This document shows positions 37,051 to 48,545 of a stretch of 64,000 nucleotides of DNA, in pieces. The position numbers were made by a program, and so were the translations under genes. Every line of letters begins with the position of its first letter. Positions within the stretch are counted from its first letter, which is position 1. Under the pieces are notes generated by a model. It had not been told where the DNA came from. It did not search any database and was given only the letters and a program-made list of their open reading frames with translations. The DNA comes from Margaritifera margaritifera (Eukaryota; Mollusca; Bivalvia; Unionida; Margaritiferidae): NCBI GenBank assembly GCA_029931535.1, contig JAQPZY010001626.1:5782501-5846500 (forward strand). Direction: 5' to 3'.

Positions 37051-37800
37051 TCAAAAATGTAGTTTCACGGTGGCTTTTCCTTTGGAGAATACAATATTTT
37101 GTCCAAAATATCCTTTTATACTAATATTGACACTTTCAAAACACGATTTACTGACAGGAAGAGAATGACAATGTTGAAATTCTCGGTGAATGTGATACGC
37201 GTTTCCTTCTTCGTCGCATGTAGCTATGGCAGAATCCACTTTGAAAGGAATCAGCGGAGCAGCTGTGTTTCCTACGATGTTGTACTCGACGACATCAGGG
37301 TACACAAACATCAAATTCAGTCCTTTGTTGAATTCGATAGGGTAGCAAAAATACTTGAAGAATAGATTGTTGCTGTTCATATATGTTGACTGCAGTGCTG
37401 TGTTGGTGTATCCACCCAAGATAGAAAACAAATTGGGAGAAAATACAATGAACAGCATTTTGGCGTTGGAAAAATTCAATCTGAGACGATGAGAAGGTAG
37501 ATAGGATTCAATCAGTACACCTCGGCGAGTTTTATCCAGTGCTTTGCCAAATTGATCGTTGAAAATAGCTGAAATCGTATCAACGAGATGTCGAACATTG
37601 AAATAATATCCTGAAGGAATTCTCATGGAATATCTATTCAGTTGGCGATTTGTAGATGATGGTGTTTTGGTTTTGTAATAACCATGATCATTTTTGTCCA
37701 AGTGTTCTTGAACTTGTTCGTTGAGGATTTTGACGAGAAAAGTGGTTTGATTTCCAACCACATTCTTGACTTGAGTGGGATAATTGTTGTAAAACGAGCG
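37051..37800 (-). pseudogene. candidate Maverick minor capsid protein (minus-strand element)
   Basis: An uninterrupted frame of about 236 codons (37761 to 37051), extendable upstream to about 37800 through YNNYPTQVKNVV. It contains MRIPSGYYFN, VFSPNLFSILGG, FKYFCYPIEF, VEYNIVGNT, IPFKVDSAI and NISIKGYFGQNIVFSKGKA. It is collinear with the broken gene at 17107-17985 but clearly diverged from it. The N-terminal block (FYLTLPS-type) was not found. Upstream lies a poly-T tract and then the inverted repeat at 38000. This is the longest uninterrupted frame in the window, probably a recent loss rather than a selected gene. Confidence 0.7.
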
Positions 37801-37999
37801 GCACGCTTGCTAATTAACATGATTTCAATCATTCCTCTAATAAGTTACTTCTATACGCTATATGGTAATTATGTTTTCACACAGTAATACTGAGGTGGCT
37901 CAACAATTTTCACATACCCCTACCTAATATGTCTTTTTTTTTTTTTTTTTTTTTACGCAGGTTCAGAATTCCACTTTCTAAACACTCTATTATCTATTT

Positions 38000-38170
38000 A
38001 TTGTAATAAATTTACAAGTGGGCCAAAAATTCCGATCCCCGTGTGGTCAATAATTCCACTTTCTAAGCTCTCTACTATTGATTTGTTTTCATAAATGTAC
38101 GGATGGACCTGAAAATCTGATCCTCGTGTGGTTAAGAATCCCACTTTCAAAACTTTGAATTTACTATTTC
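38000..38170 (-). repeat. right arm of the inverted repeat
   Basis: The reverse complement aligns with 29685-29850 through TTTTGAAAGTGGGATTCTTA, GATTTTC.GGTCCA and TTAGAAAGTGG. It has at least two tandem units and a partial third next to the poly-T run at 37930. The two arms enclose the minus-strand capsid module. Confidence 0.7.
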
Positions 38171-38550
38171 TAAAACCTTTTCACGCATCGACAGTCAAGT
38201 CCCCTATCATATTCCAACGTTTAAAGTCTCTATCTTAAACGGTGTGTCCGAGGAGTTATGCTACATTAAGAGCGTACGACAAACGCACGAACGTAAATTT
38301 GGACGGGCAGTATCACTTAATCATCGCCTTATCTTTGAAAAGCACCGGGATAATAATAAGATAAAGAATATCATAACACTATTATTTGTGTTTTCATATA
38401 ATAGTTTATTCTACACAAGGGATCAGTTCGAATATTGCGAATAGACAAAAAGATTACTGGTAAATCACCTTCAACATTACTTTGAGAAGTAACAAAATGT
38501 ATTAAAATTTAATATCATAAAATAAACAAAATGGCTACAAGTTATTTCTT

Positions 38551-38957
38551 ATGTGTGGAGAAGTAAAATATATATCTGTGTTGTACAGAAGTAGCAGCGT
38601 TTGCAAACATTGTCATATAGTCATAATGAGTACAGTCAAGCACAGAAAAGGAAATAGACTGAAGAAAACAGACAGCATACAATTGAATGCAATAGTTATT
38701 AGACAAAGATATCACAAGATTAAAAAAAATAGATTAATTGACAAGAAGAGAAGAATAATTATATCGCCTCTAAAAGACAACATAAAACCAGATACTTCGT
38801 TAAAAATACTTGGTGTACATTCATGAGGATCTTGGCATTTATCATATTATTCTCTGTGCTTCTTTTAATTTTTCACATAACAATCAACAAAAGAAATGTT
38901 GTCACTGAACAAATACAAGATAATAATGCCAGGGTGTCAAAAAGGGAAGAGATTTAA
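38551..38957 (+). CDS. two overlapping unrecognised small ORFs (basic protein, then membrane peptide)
   Basis: The first frame (38551-38826, 91 codons) encodes a very basic protein with IKKNRLIDKKRR near its middle. Its stop overlaps the next start as ATGA at 38823-38826. The second frame (38823-38957, 44 codons) encodes a single hydrophobic segment (about 16 aliphatic residues after MRI) followed by a polar tail. Such 4-base stop/start overlap and A-rich composition suit a compact element or virus-like gene pair. No family is recognised and chance cannot be excluded. Confidence 0.3.
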
Positions 38958-38999
38958 GACCATAATAGCACAGCTGAGGCACTTACAATTGCAAACTTC

Positions 39000-39600
39000 A
39001 ACCTGAGGAATTTGTTTAAATAATTTTTGTTAATCGCGAAGCACAGACACAAAGTACCAGTCAATCTGTTTGATCTCTTCCCTATGTTTCCGTGATGATT
39101 TTTGCTACATGTTAAACAGTCACTCGTAAAATTAGAGTTGACATTCCAAGGATTGTCAGAGCTAAAATGCATCAATAATGAAGCAACCAGCACACATCTC
39201 TACTTATTAATCATTATTTTGAACGTTTTTCTTCTTTGTTGCGCCTTACACGTTTTACATCAGAACAGTCTTCGACTTTATTTTTTGCCTTTATGAAATT
39301 TGTGTTAAAAGTGATCACACCAGCACTCAGTGCAATCATTGGCAAGTCAATATTAAATGATAAAATAATGTGAAATATCTAATTCAATTTAATTTCATAC
39401 AATCATCTTTCGACTATGTCTCCATTTTGTTCAAATTTTTTATGGGAATAAAGTTGCCAATTTTATTTCTCTTTGACTCTTTTTCAACCTATTTTTCTCA
39501 GAATTTTAGCTGTTATCTCAATGTACGTTCCGTTTGAAATAACTAGTTTTAATTCATGTTTGTATTCTTCGTCGTATCTTTTTCTCAAAAATCTCATTTT
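39000..39600 (-). pseudogene. diverged relative of the unknown gene at 31.3-32.2 kb
   Basis: Minus-strand frames show YDEEYKHELKLVI, then EITAKILRKI, later FNIDLPMIALSAGVITF and KNKVEDCSD. These align in order with EEFRQELSKAL, EITGKNLAEK, FNLGLPLSALRG and EGNEKIKD of the 31.3-32.2 kb remnant. Many stops are present. Confidence 0.35.
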
Positions 39601-41334
39601 CCCCATGGACATGCGCCGTCTGAGTTGTGTGGGTCCATGTTCCCTCATGTGTAATATTTTTCTTGTCAGCTTTTCAAGCTTCTGAGAATTTTACATAGTC
39701 AATACCATGCGGTCTATTATATTATGTATTCAAACCAAAATTTTGACATGGGTTTCTCTTTCTCGAAACCCTGATTTTCCCATAGCCAAGAACAGTGTGA
39801 GCTGGTGTCGATCCCCGCCCCCTCTCTGACCCATGTGGTGGTAGTTATTTTGCTTTAGGGTTTTAAGGACTTTAAAAAGTCCGTTCTGTAGAATATATTT
39901 ATCTAATAAGCCTGACTTTTGACATTGATCTCTTTGTTTTCGAAAACTTGATTTTATCCATGGACATGCGCAGTTTTTTGCCACTGTCCCTTCCATGGCC
40001 CATATTTGGACTTTTTAGTTTGATATTAATCTCTTTTTCTCAAAAACCTGATAGCTTCCATCAGCATGCCTCGTGTAAGCTGGTTTCCTTTATAATATAT
40101 ATAACCTATAGGGTCCATTATAGTATGCATGATAAGCCCGACTTTTGACATTGATCTCATTCTATGGACATGCGGAGTGTGAGATGGTGTGGGCCCCTGT
40201 CTTCTTTATGACCCATCTGATAGTTGTCTGTGTTTTAGGGTTTTATGGAATTTATATAGTGTGTTCTAAAGTCGATTATATTAGGTATATTAAGTCAGCG
40301 TTTTGACCTTTTTTTTCTGCTCCAAAGTCGATTTTTCGAATCGATTTACGCATAATGAGCTAATGTGGGCCCCCTGTCCCTTCCAAATGTAAGGATTTTA
40401 TAAAGTCATTTTTTTTGGGTATATTATATTATTTGTTTAAAAGCCCCACTTTGACATTGATCTCTTTTTATCGAAAACCTGAGTTTTGCAATGGGTATGC
40501 GCAGTGTGTGCTGGTATTGGAGCCTTTTTTCTCTATGACCTATGTTGTGGGAAGTAAGTGTATTATGCCTGTAAGTACTTTATATGGTCAGTTCTTAAGA
40601 CTATGTATATTATAAGCCCGATTTTATTTACATTCATCCCTTTTTCTCGAGGACATACTTTTTCCCATTATAATGGGCAGTATGAGCGGGTGTTAACCCC
40701 TATCCCCACCATGATCCATATGGTGGTTTTCAATTATTTAGGCTTAAGGAATTAATATTTTCTCTTCTACATGGTCAATTATATTAGTAAAAATTAGACC
40801 GACTTTTGAAGTTGATAATTATTCTTAAAATCTGATCTTTTCCATGGTCATGCGCATATCATGCTGGTGTGGGTCCCAGTTATCTCTCTGATCCATATGG
40901 TATCTGTCAGTGTGTACAATTTTAAGACTTTATGTTGTCTGTTCTTTTGAATGCATGTTTGTATATGACTTTTGACATTGATCTATTTTTCTCAGTAACC
41001 TGATTTTTCCCATGGTAATGCGCAGGATAAGCTGTCCCTGCTCCCTCCATGATTTATGAGGCGGTTGTTAATATTTTAGACTTTTAAGCATTATATATGG
41101 TTCAATCTATATGATCTACTATATTAAGTTTCAAATGCAAGACATTTTGCATTAATCTATTTTTCTTTGCGAAAACCTGATCTTTCTCATTGTTATGTGC
41201 AGGTTGAGCTTGTTTGCCCACTCTTCCCTTTATGACCCATGTCCCATGGGTATGCGAAGGTTGAGCTGGCATGGCCCCCTTTCCCCTTCATGACCCATAT
41301 GGTGGATGTAAGTGTTATAGTCTTTAAAGGACTT

Positions 41335-44050
41335 TATTATAGTCGGTTCTATATAGTAGGTTCTATAGTCTGTTCTATATAGTAGGTTCTATATAGTCTG
41401 TTCTATAGTCTGTTCCATATAGTAGGTTCTATAGGGTATGTTCTATATAGTAGGTTCTATAGAGTTTGTTCTATATGGTAGGTTATATAGAGTCTGTTCT
41501 ATATAGTAGGTTCTATAGAGTCTATAGTAGGTTCTATAGAGACTGTTCTATATGGTAGGTTCTATAGAGTCTGTTCTATATAGTAGGTTCTATAGAGTTT
41601 GTTTTATATAGTAGGTTCTCTAGAGTCTGTGCTATATAGTAGGTTCTATATAGTCTGTTCTATATAGTAGGTTCTATAGAGACTGTTCTATATAGTAGGT
41701 TCTATAGAGACTGTTCTATATAGTAGGTTCTATAGAGACTGTTCTATATAGTAGGTTCTATAGAGTATGTTCTAAACAGTAGGTTATATAGGGTCTATAG
41801 TAGGTTCTATAGAGTCTGTTCTACATAGTAGGTTCTATAGAGTTTCTTCTATATAGTAGGTTCTATAGAGTCTGTTCTATATAGTAGGTTCTATAGAGTC
41901 TGTTCTATATAGCAGGTTCTATAGAGACTGTTCTATATAGTAGGTTCTATAGAGTCTGTTCTATATAGTAGGTTCTATAGAGACTGTTCTATACAGTAGG
42001 TTCTATAGGGTATGTTCTAAACAGTAGGTTATATAGGGTCTATAGTAGGTTCTATAGAGTCTGTTCTACATAGTAGGTTCTATAGAGTTTGTTCTATATA
42101 GTAGGTTCTATAGAGTCTGTTCTATATAGTAGGTTCTATAGAGTCTGTTCTATATAGTAGGTTCTATAGGGTATGTTCTAAACAGTAGGTTATATAGGGT
42201 CTATAGTAGGTTCTATAGAGTCTGTTCTACATGGTAGGTTCTATATAGTCTGTTCTATATAGTAGGTTCTATAGAGACTGTTCTATATAGTAGGTTCTAT
42301 AGAGACTGTTCTATATAGTAGGTTCTATAGAGACTGTTCTATATAGTAGGTTCTATAGAGACTGTTCTATATAGTAGGTTCTATAGGGTATGTTCTATAC
42401 AGTAGGTTCTATAGAGTCTGTTCTATATAGTAGGTTCTATAGAGACTGTTCTATATAGTAGGTTCTATAGAGACTGTTCTATATAGTAGGTTCTATAGAG
42501 ACTGTTCTATATAGTAGGTTCTATAGAGACTGTTCTATATAGTAGGTTATATAGAGACTGTTCTATATAGTAGGTTCTATAGAGACTGTTCTATATAGTA
42601 GGTTCTATAGAGACTGTTCTATATAGTAGGTTATATAGAGACTGTTCTATATAGTAGGTTCTATAGAGTCTGTTCTACATAGTAGGTTCTATAGAGTTTG
42701 TTCTATATAGTAGGTTCTATAGAGTCTGTTCTATATAGTAGGTTCTATAGAGTCTGTTCTATATAGTAGGTTCTATAGAATCTATAGTAGGTTCTATAGA
42801 GTCTGTTCTATATAGTAGGCTCTGTAGAGACTGTTCTATATAGTAGGTTCTAGAGAGTCTGTTCTATATAGTAGATTCTATAGGGTATGTTCTATACAGT
42901 AGGTTCTATAGAGCCTGTTCTATACAGTAGGTTCTATATAGTCTGTTCTATATAGTAGGTTCTATAGAGTCTGTTCTATACAGTAGGTTCTATAGAGTCT
43001 GTTCTATATAGTAGGTTCTATAGAGTCTGTTCTATATACTAGGTTCTGTAGAGACTGTTCTATATAGTAGGTTCTGTAGACTCTGTTCTATACAGTAGGT
43101 TCTGTAGAGTCTGTTCTATACAGTTGGTTCTATAGGGTATGTTCTATATAGTAGGTTCTATAGAGTCTGTTCTATAGAGTAGGTTCTATAAAGTCTGTTC
43201 TATATAGTAGGTTCTCTAGAGACTGTTCTATATAGTAGGTTCTGTAGAGTCTGTTCTATACAGTAGGTTCTGTAGAGTCTGTTCTATATAGTAGGTTCTA
43301 TAGAGTCTGTTCTATATAGTAGATTATATAGAGTCTGTTCTATATAGTAGGTTCTGTAGAGACTGTTCTATATAGTAGGTTCTGTAGAGTCTGTTCTATA
43401 CAGTAGGTTCAGTAGAGTCTATAGTAGGTTCTATAGAGTCTGTTATATACAGTAGGTTCTATAGAGTCTGTTCTATACAGTAGGTTCTATATAGTCTGTT
43501 CTGTATAGTAGGTTCTATAGAGTCTGTTCTATATAGTAGGTTCTATAGAGTCTGTTCTATATAGTAGGTTCTGTAGAGACTGTTCTATATAGTAGGTTCT
43601 ATAGAGTCTGTTCTATATAGTAGGTTCTATAGAGTCTGTTCTATATAGTAGGTTCTATAGGGTATGTTCTATATAGTAGGTTCTGTAGAGACTGTTCTAT
43701 ATAGTAGGTTCTATAGAGTCTGTTCTATATAGTAGGTTCTATAGGGTATGTTCTATATAGTAGGTTCTGTAGAGACTGTTCTATATAGTAGGTTCTGTAG
43801 AGACTGTTCTATATAGTAGGTTCTATAGAGTCTGTTCTATATAGTAGGTTCTATAGAGTCTGTTCTATATAGTAGGTTCTATAGGGTATGTTCTATATAG
43901 TAGGTTCTATAGGGTATGTTCTATATAGTCTGTTTTATATAGTAGGTTCTCTAGAGTCTGTGCTATATAGTAGGTTCTATAGAGTCTGTTCTATATAGTA
44001 GGTTCTATAGAGTCTGTTCTATATAGTCGGTTCTCTAGAGTCTGTTCCAT
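41335..44050. repeat. 28-bp minisatellite, about 95 copies
   Basis: The unit is GTTCTATATAGTAG plus GTTCTATAGAGTCT, so 28 bp is itself a diverged 14-bp dimer. Variants with GAGACT, GGGTAT and CTGTAG half-units form recurring blocks; for example a block with TTCTAAACAGTAGG then TATATAGGGTCTATAGTAGG recurs near 41770, 42008 and 42177. Confidence 0.95.
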
Positions 44051-44124
44051 GATGCATAATAAGCCCTATTTTTGACACTGATCACTTTTTCTCGTAAACA
44101 TTATTTTTTTCCTGTGGACATTAA

Positions 44125-44510
44125 CAGTATGAGCTTTATGGGCTCTGCTCATTCTATGACCCATATGGTTGTAGTCTTCTCATTTATGGACCCAGCTCAT
44201 TCTATGACCCATATGGTTGTAGTCATCTCATTTATGGGCTCTGCTCATTCTATGACACATATGGTTGTAGTCATCTCATTTATGGGCCCTGCTCATTCTA
44301 TGACCCATATGGTTGTAGTCATCTCATTTATGGGCACTGCTCATTCTATGACCCATATGGTTGTAGTCATCTCATTTATGGGCTCTGCTCATTCTATGAC
44401 CCATATGGTTGTAGTCATCTCATTTATGGGCTCTGCTCATTCTATGACCCATATGGTTGTAGTCATCTCATTTATGGGCCCTGCTCATTCTATGACCATA
44501 TGGATGTAGT
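44125..44510. repeat. 48-bp minisatellite, 8 copies
   Basis: The unit carries GCTCATTCTATGACCCATAT, then GGTTGTAGTCAT and CTCATTTATGGG. The period is 48 (16 codons), so one frame stays open for 145 codons. It matches the ATGACCCATATGG part of the larger satellite unit. Confidence 0.9.
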
Positions 44511-46024
44511 CATCGTTTCAGGATTTTAATGACTTTATGTAATCTTTTTTAGATAATACAGGTATATAATCAGCCCCAGTTTTTAAATTGATATCATTTT
44601 CTCAAAAATCTAATTTTTTCACACTGGCATGAGATTGTGTGTTCTCCCTTCTCCTACATGACCCATATGGTTGTTGTCAGTGTTTTATGCTTTTTAGGAC
44701 ATTATATAATGCATACTATTGGGTCTATTTTGTTATTGTAAAAGTCCGACTTTTGATATTATTATAATTTTCACGAAAACCCGACCCTTATCATGGGCAT
44801 GCGCAGTGTAAAATTGTGTGTGTTCTAGTCCCCTTCATGTCTTATATAGCGGGTGTCAGTGTTTTAGTCTTTTAAGGACTTTGTGTAATCTATTCTTAAG
44901 GGTACATTATATTTTGTGCAATAAGCCCGATTTCTGACATTGATCTTTTCTTCGCAAAACATTATTGTTCACATGGATATGCGCAGTGTGAGCTGGCGTG
45001 CCCCCCCCCCCTCCCCCTCCATGGCGGTGGTTGTCAGTCTTTTAGATATTTAAGGGTTCTATTATATTATCTGTATAAAAGTCACACTTTTGATATTAAT
45101 CTCTTTTCTCGAAAACCTGACTTTTCACATTGCCATGAGCAGTGTGAGCTGGTGTGGGTCCCTGTCTCTTCTATGGCCCATATGCTGGTTGACAGTGTTT
45201 AATGCTTGTAAGGACTTGATGGTGTCTGTTCTATGGAATATGTGTATTTAATAAGCGAGACTTTTTAAAATTGATCTGTTTCTTTTTTCCTTCCAAAACA
45301 TGACTTTTCCCATAGGCACGCGCAGTTGAAGCTTGTGTTGGCCCCTGTCCTCTTTATTACCCATATAACGGTTGTCGGTGTTTTAGATTTTAATTACGTC
45401 CTATAATCTGTTGCGCATGGTTCTTGTACGATGTATAATGAGGTCGACTTTTGACATTGATCTCTTTCTCTCGAAAACTGATTTTTTTTCCTATCGGCAG
45501 TACGAGCTTATGTGGGTCTCTGCCCACTATATATCTACATTGAAGCTGTCAGTGTTTTAGAATTTTAAGTGTAGTCAGTTTGGTAGAATGTATATTAATA
45601 ATAAGCCCAAGTTTTGACATTGATCTCCTTTTCTCTAAAACCGTATTTTCCCATAGACGTGTGCAATGTGAATTGGTATCGGCATCTGCCGTCTACAAGG
45701 CTCATGTGATGGTTGCAAGAGTTTTTTTTTGTTGTTGTTGTTTTTGTTTTTTTTTTTTTTTTTAGGGGGTGTAAGGACGTATTTTATTTTTATAGATATC
45801 TCCCAGCAACAATAGCCGCTACCTCACACTAATGCTAATGCTAGTAGGGACGACCGATACTGCTCACAGCTAACTTCATGATTTTTTACATTAAAACTGA
45901 TTCCTCCAACACTTGTTGCAGAGAGAATCTGCAATCGATGCTCACGGTAGCATTAGGGATATATTGTGCCACTCTATTCCCATAGTTATAATGTGTCATT
46001 ACAAGAAACGTATTCCAGAGGCCT

Positions 46025-46040
46025 ATCTATCTATCTACCA

Positions 46041-46104
<64 letters not shown>
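46025..46104. repeat. (ATCT)n microsatellite
   Basis: About 20 units immediately before the start of homology between the two inhibitor loci. Confidence 0.95.
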
Positions 46105-46427
46105 GCCTTTATTTAGCCATTAAGAATACGATAGATAGGAATACAATAGACACAGAGGTCGACTCCACATACATGTTAAACAAATAATGAAGGTTTTATT
46201 GACATATGAGGGTTGGGGTTTTTTAAAATTTGTTATCACCTACTTTCCTGATTTTTGGTCCCATTGTTTTCTAATTGATTCTGTTAGTTCACATGCTGTT
46301 TTTAAACGGTAACAATGTTAACAAATAACAAGGTCATGAAGTGAAATCATAACCACATCCTATAGCTTAATTAACCATTGCGGATCTAGGGTAAAAACGC
46401 ACGCACGTACTGGTGCGGACTGTGGAG

Positions 46428-46434
46428 TATAAAA
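46428..46434 (+). promoter_or_regulatory. TATA box of the 12-Cys inhibitor gene
   Basis: TATAAAA lies 84 bp upstream of the start codon at 46518. A transcription start around 46455-46465 would leave a 5' leader of about 55-60 bases. The whole segment holding this box and exon 1 is absent from the second copy of the locus (junction near 58909). Confidence 0.6.
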
Positions 46435-46517
46435 TAAGCAGCATGTTACTACATGCATCAGTTCAAAATAGTCAACTCTATCAAGATTTTTAGACACTTA
46501 GAACCAAAGAAAACAAG

Positions 46518-47996
46518 ATGAAATCCACACTTTGTGTTGTTATGCTGGCCGTACTCTTTGGTAAGTCTCTCACACACAAGCACATACATACATACATACA
46601 TACATACATACATACATACATACATACACAAACATTAAAGAAGTTGGAGTTAAATCTTTAAAGCTTAGTACTGCAACATGTTTTGAACATATGTGTATAT
46701 ATGCATCTAGTATGAATCGAAAAGTTTTATATCATTTATTATTCAAATATTGTGTATTTCTCTGCTTTCCAAATTATTCAAGGTAATAATAATAATAATA
46801 AGGTGGTAATGATGATTTCGATGATACATATACCAACCTCATACTGCTGATCGATCAATTGAGAATTTAATCGACCGATTGTTTCCGCTTTGTCTTTAGT
46901 TGTAATACATGTATGTCTGTCTGTCTGTGTATATATGTACAGCTAAACATGCTTTAAAAGTCACCTGTATTAAGAAATCACCTGTAATAAACAGACATAA
47001 TGTGAAAGTCTCAACAACTAAATTTGAAAAAAAATAAAACCCGTATTAAGCAGTCATCTGACTTTAGAACCCCTTTTTATTCATTCCCTGAAATGGCTGA
47101 ATAACACATGTATGTATGTATGTATGTATGTATGTATGTATGTATGTATGTATGTATGTATGTATGTATGTATGTATGTATGTATGTATGTGAGTTGATG
47201 TTTCTTTCCAGGGACTATGAAACGTTCCAATATAATAACTCTGAGAGGACGTTTTAAAACTAAAAGTGATATTTATAATGATATAACACTGTCCAAATAC
47301 ATAATATTCGTTCTTGATTACGAACGTATATCGAGGTTGCTTATTTGCTGAAACATTTTGACATTATAACAATGTTGAAAAAGAAACGCTCGCAAACCAC
47401 ACACCCGCGTCTTTTGGACGAAATTAAAAACAAAAACAAAAAACAAAAACAAAATAACCTGTGTTTCTTCTCTTTCCTGTATGCGTGTTCATATTATTGC
47501 CCTGTCTTTCATCCTTTTTGGCCACTGAGTAATCAGATTCTTACTGTCTTAAGTTATAGGAATTTACTCGTTAATCCGCGGCGTACGTCTGCAATCTTTA
47601 ATTTCTCCTGGTAAACAATCCAATCAACATTTAACAATTCTAAACCATCAAAGAAAGAAAAAAAGAGATGCGTTCTTTGTATTCTTTCAGGACTAACTGT
47701 TTGAATCTTATATCAGGGTCCCGATTATAAGTAATAATAGACAATAATATATCATTACGGGATATTCACAAAACTTAGAAGTAGCGACAGTCATCAACAG
47801 ACTTTCACCGACTTTTGTTGTCGTAAGAAAAACATTACCGCGGAGAAAAACCTCAAGCTTGTTTAGATAGAATTTATAATGTTTATATTATCTCATTTAA
47901 TTCACACATTGCAATAGTTATCCATCAATCGTTGAATGAACTTTTGATTTATGTTGACTAGGCACTATATAATTGATCTGCCGTTACACCATATAC

Positions 47997-48027
<31 letters not shown>

Positions 48028-48129
48028 CATACATACATACATAGTTGAATACACAGGTCTTTGAGAGTGTAGGATAAACAGAAGCTTAAAAGTCTTCAAA
48101 ACACCATACATACATACATACATTCATAC

Positions 48130-48193
<64 letters not shown>

Positions 48194-48545
48194 CGAGGTT
48201 TAAAATCTCTAGCTTGAAGGGCCCTACCCCAGACCTTATTCAAACCGAATGCGTAAATGAGGCATATGAGTAACGCTACCGTAGCATATATTACACATAT
48301 TTTCCTAAAAGAAGGTCAAATAATTACATTTCTTCTTTCCTATTCCAGCCGTAGTGTTCAGCAAAAAGTGTAGACGTGATTCGGACTGTTTCGGAACCAA
48401 TTGCCCTAAGGGACAGGAAGTATATTGCCACTTCCGTGAGTGTCACTGCCATGCAGTGCATGAGTGTCACACCGCCTCTGACTGCACGGACGATTGCCCA
48501 GTAGGGTCATCTCCAACCTGCGATAACAACCACTGCCACTGCTAG
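46518..48545 (+). CDS. secreted 12-cysteine peptide, probable I84-type serine protease inhibitor (two exons)
   Basis: Coding exons are 46518-46560 and 48349-48545, joined across a GT..AG intron (46561-48348, donor GTAAGT, acceptor after a pyrimidine-rich tract ending CCAG, phase 1). The product is 79 residues. Exon 1 plus the first codons of exon 2 give a hydrophobic signal peptide with likely cleavage after the Ser at residue 19. The mature part has 12 cysteines at residues 22, 28, 33, 41, 46, 48, 54, 60, 64, 72, 77 and 79. These form two consecutive modules of the pattern C-x5-C-x3/4-C-x7-C-x4-C-x-C, so it is an internal duplication. Size, cysteine count and two-module layout resemble the small bivalve subtilisin inhibitors of family I84 (oyster cvSI type), which are secreted and linked to defence against parasite proteases. 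That family assignment is from memory of the pattern. An unrelated cysteine-rich defence peptide remains possible. A TATA box lies about 90 bp upstream of the ATG. Confidence 0.8.
46583..46627. repeat. (CATA)n microsatellite in inhibitor intron
   Basis: About 11 units, just after the splice donor. It is reverse complementary to the (TATG)n at 47107. Confidence 0.95.
47107..47191. repeat. (TATG)n microsatellite in inhibitor intron
   Basis: About 21 units. The right end coincides with the edge of the segment missing from the second locus. Confidence 0.95.
47996..48191. repeat. (CATA)n and (AT)n microsatellites near the inhibitor acceptor
   Basis: CATA tracts are at 47996-48042 and about 48107-48141, then (AT)n to 48191, about 160 bases before the acceptor. 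Confidence 0.95.

Larger units (their letters stand above)
39460..45775. repeat. nested satellite: degenerate unit of about 160-230 bp
   Basis: At least 15 diverged units share GCCCGACTTTTGACATTGAT, CTTTTTCTCGAAAACCTGA, CCCATGG.CATGCGCAGTGT, GAGCTGGTGTGGGCCCC, ATGACCCATATGGTGGTTGT, CAGTGTTTTAGG and a tail like TATAGTCTGTTCTATA. Two pieces of the unit have been amplified inside the array (41335-44050 and 44125-44510). Open frames here are by-products. Confidence 0.8.

Noticed and set aside
11323..38170. Inverted-repeat segment as a clean insertion into the CATA tract of copy B
   Set aside because: Sequence after the right arm does not resume the copy A sequence found after 11323, so a simple insertion does not explain the breakpoint.
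47209..47230. CCAG acceptor-like site conserved near 47211 and 58928 as an internal inhibitor exon
   Set aside because: The sequence after it has no open frame compatible with phase 1 in both copies.
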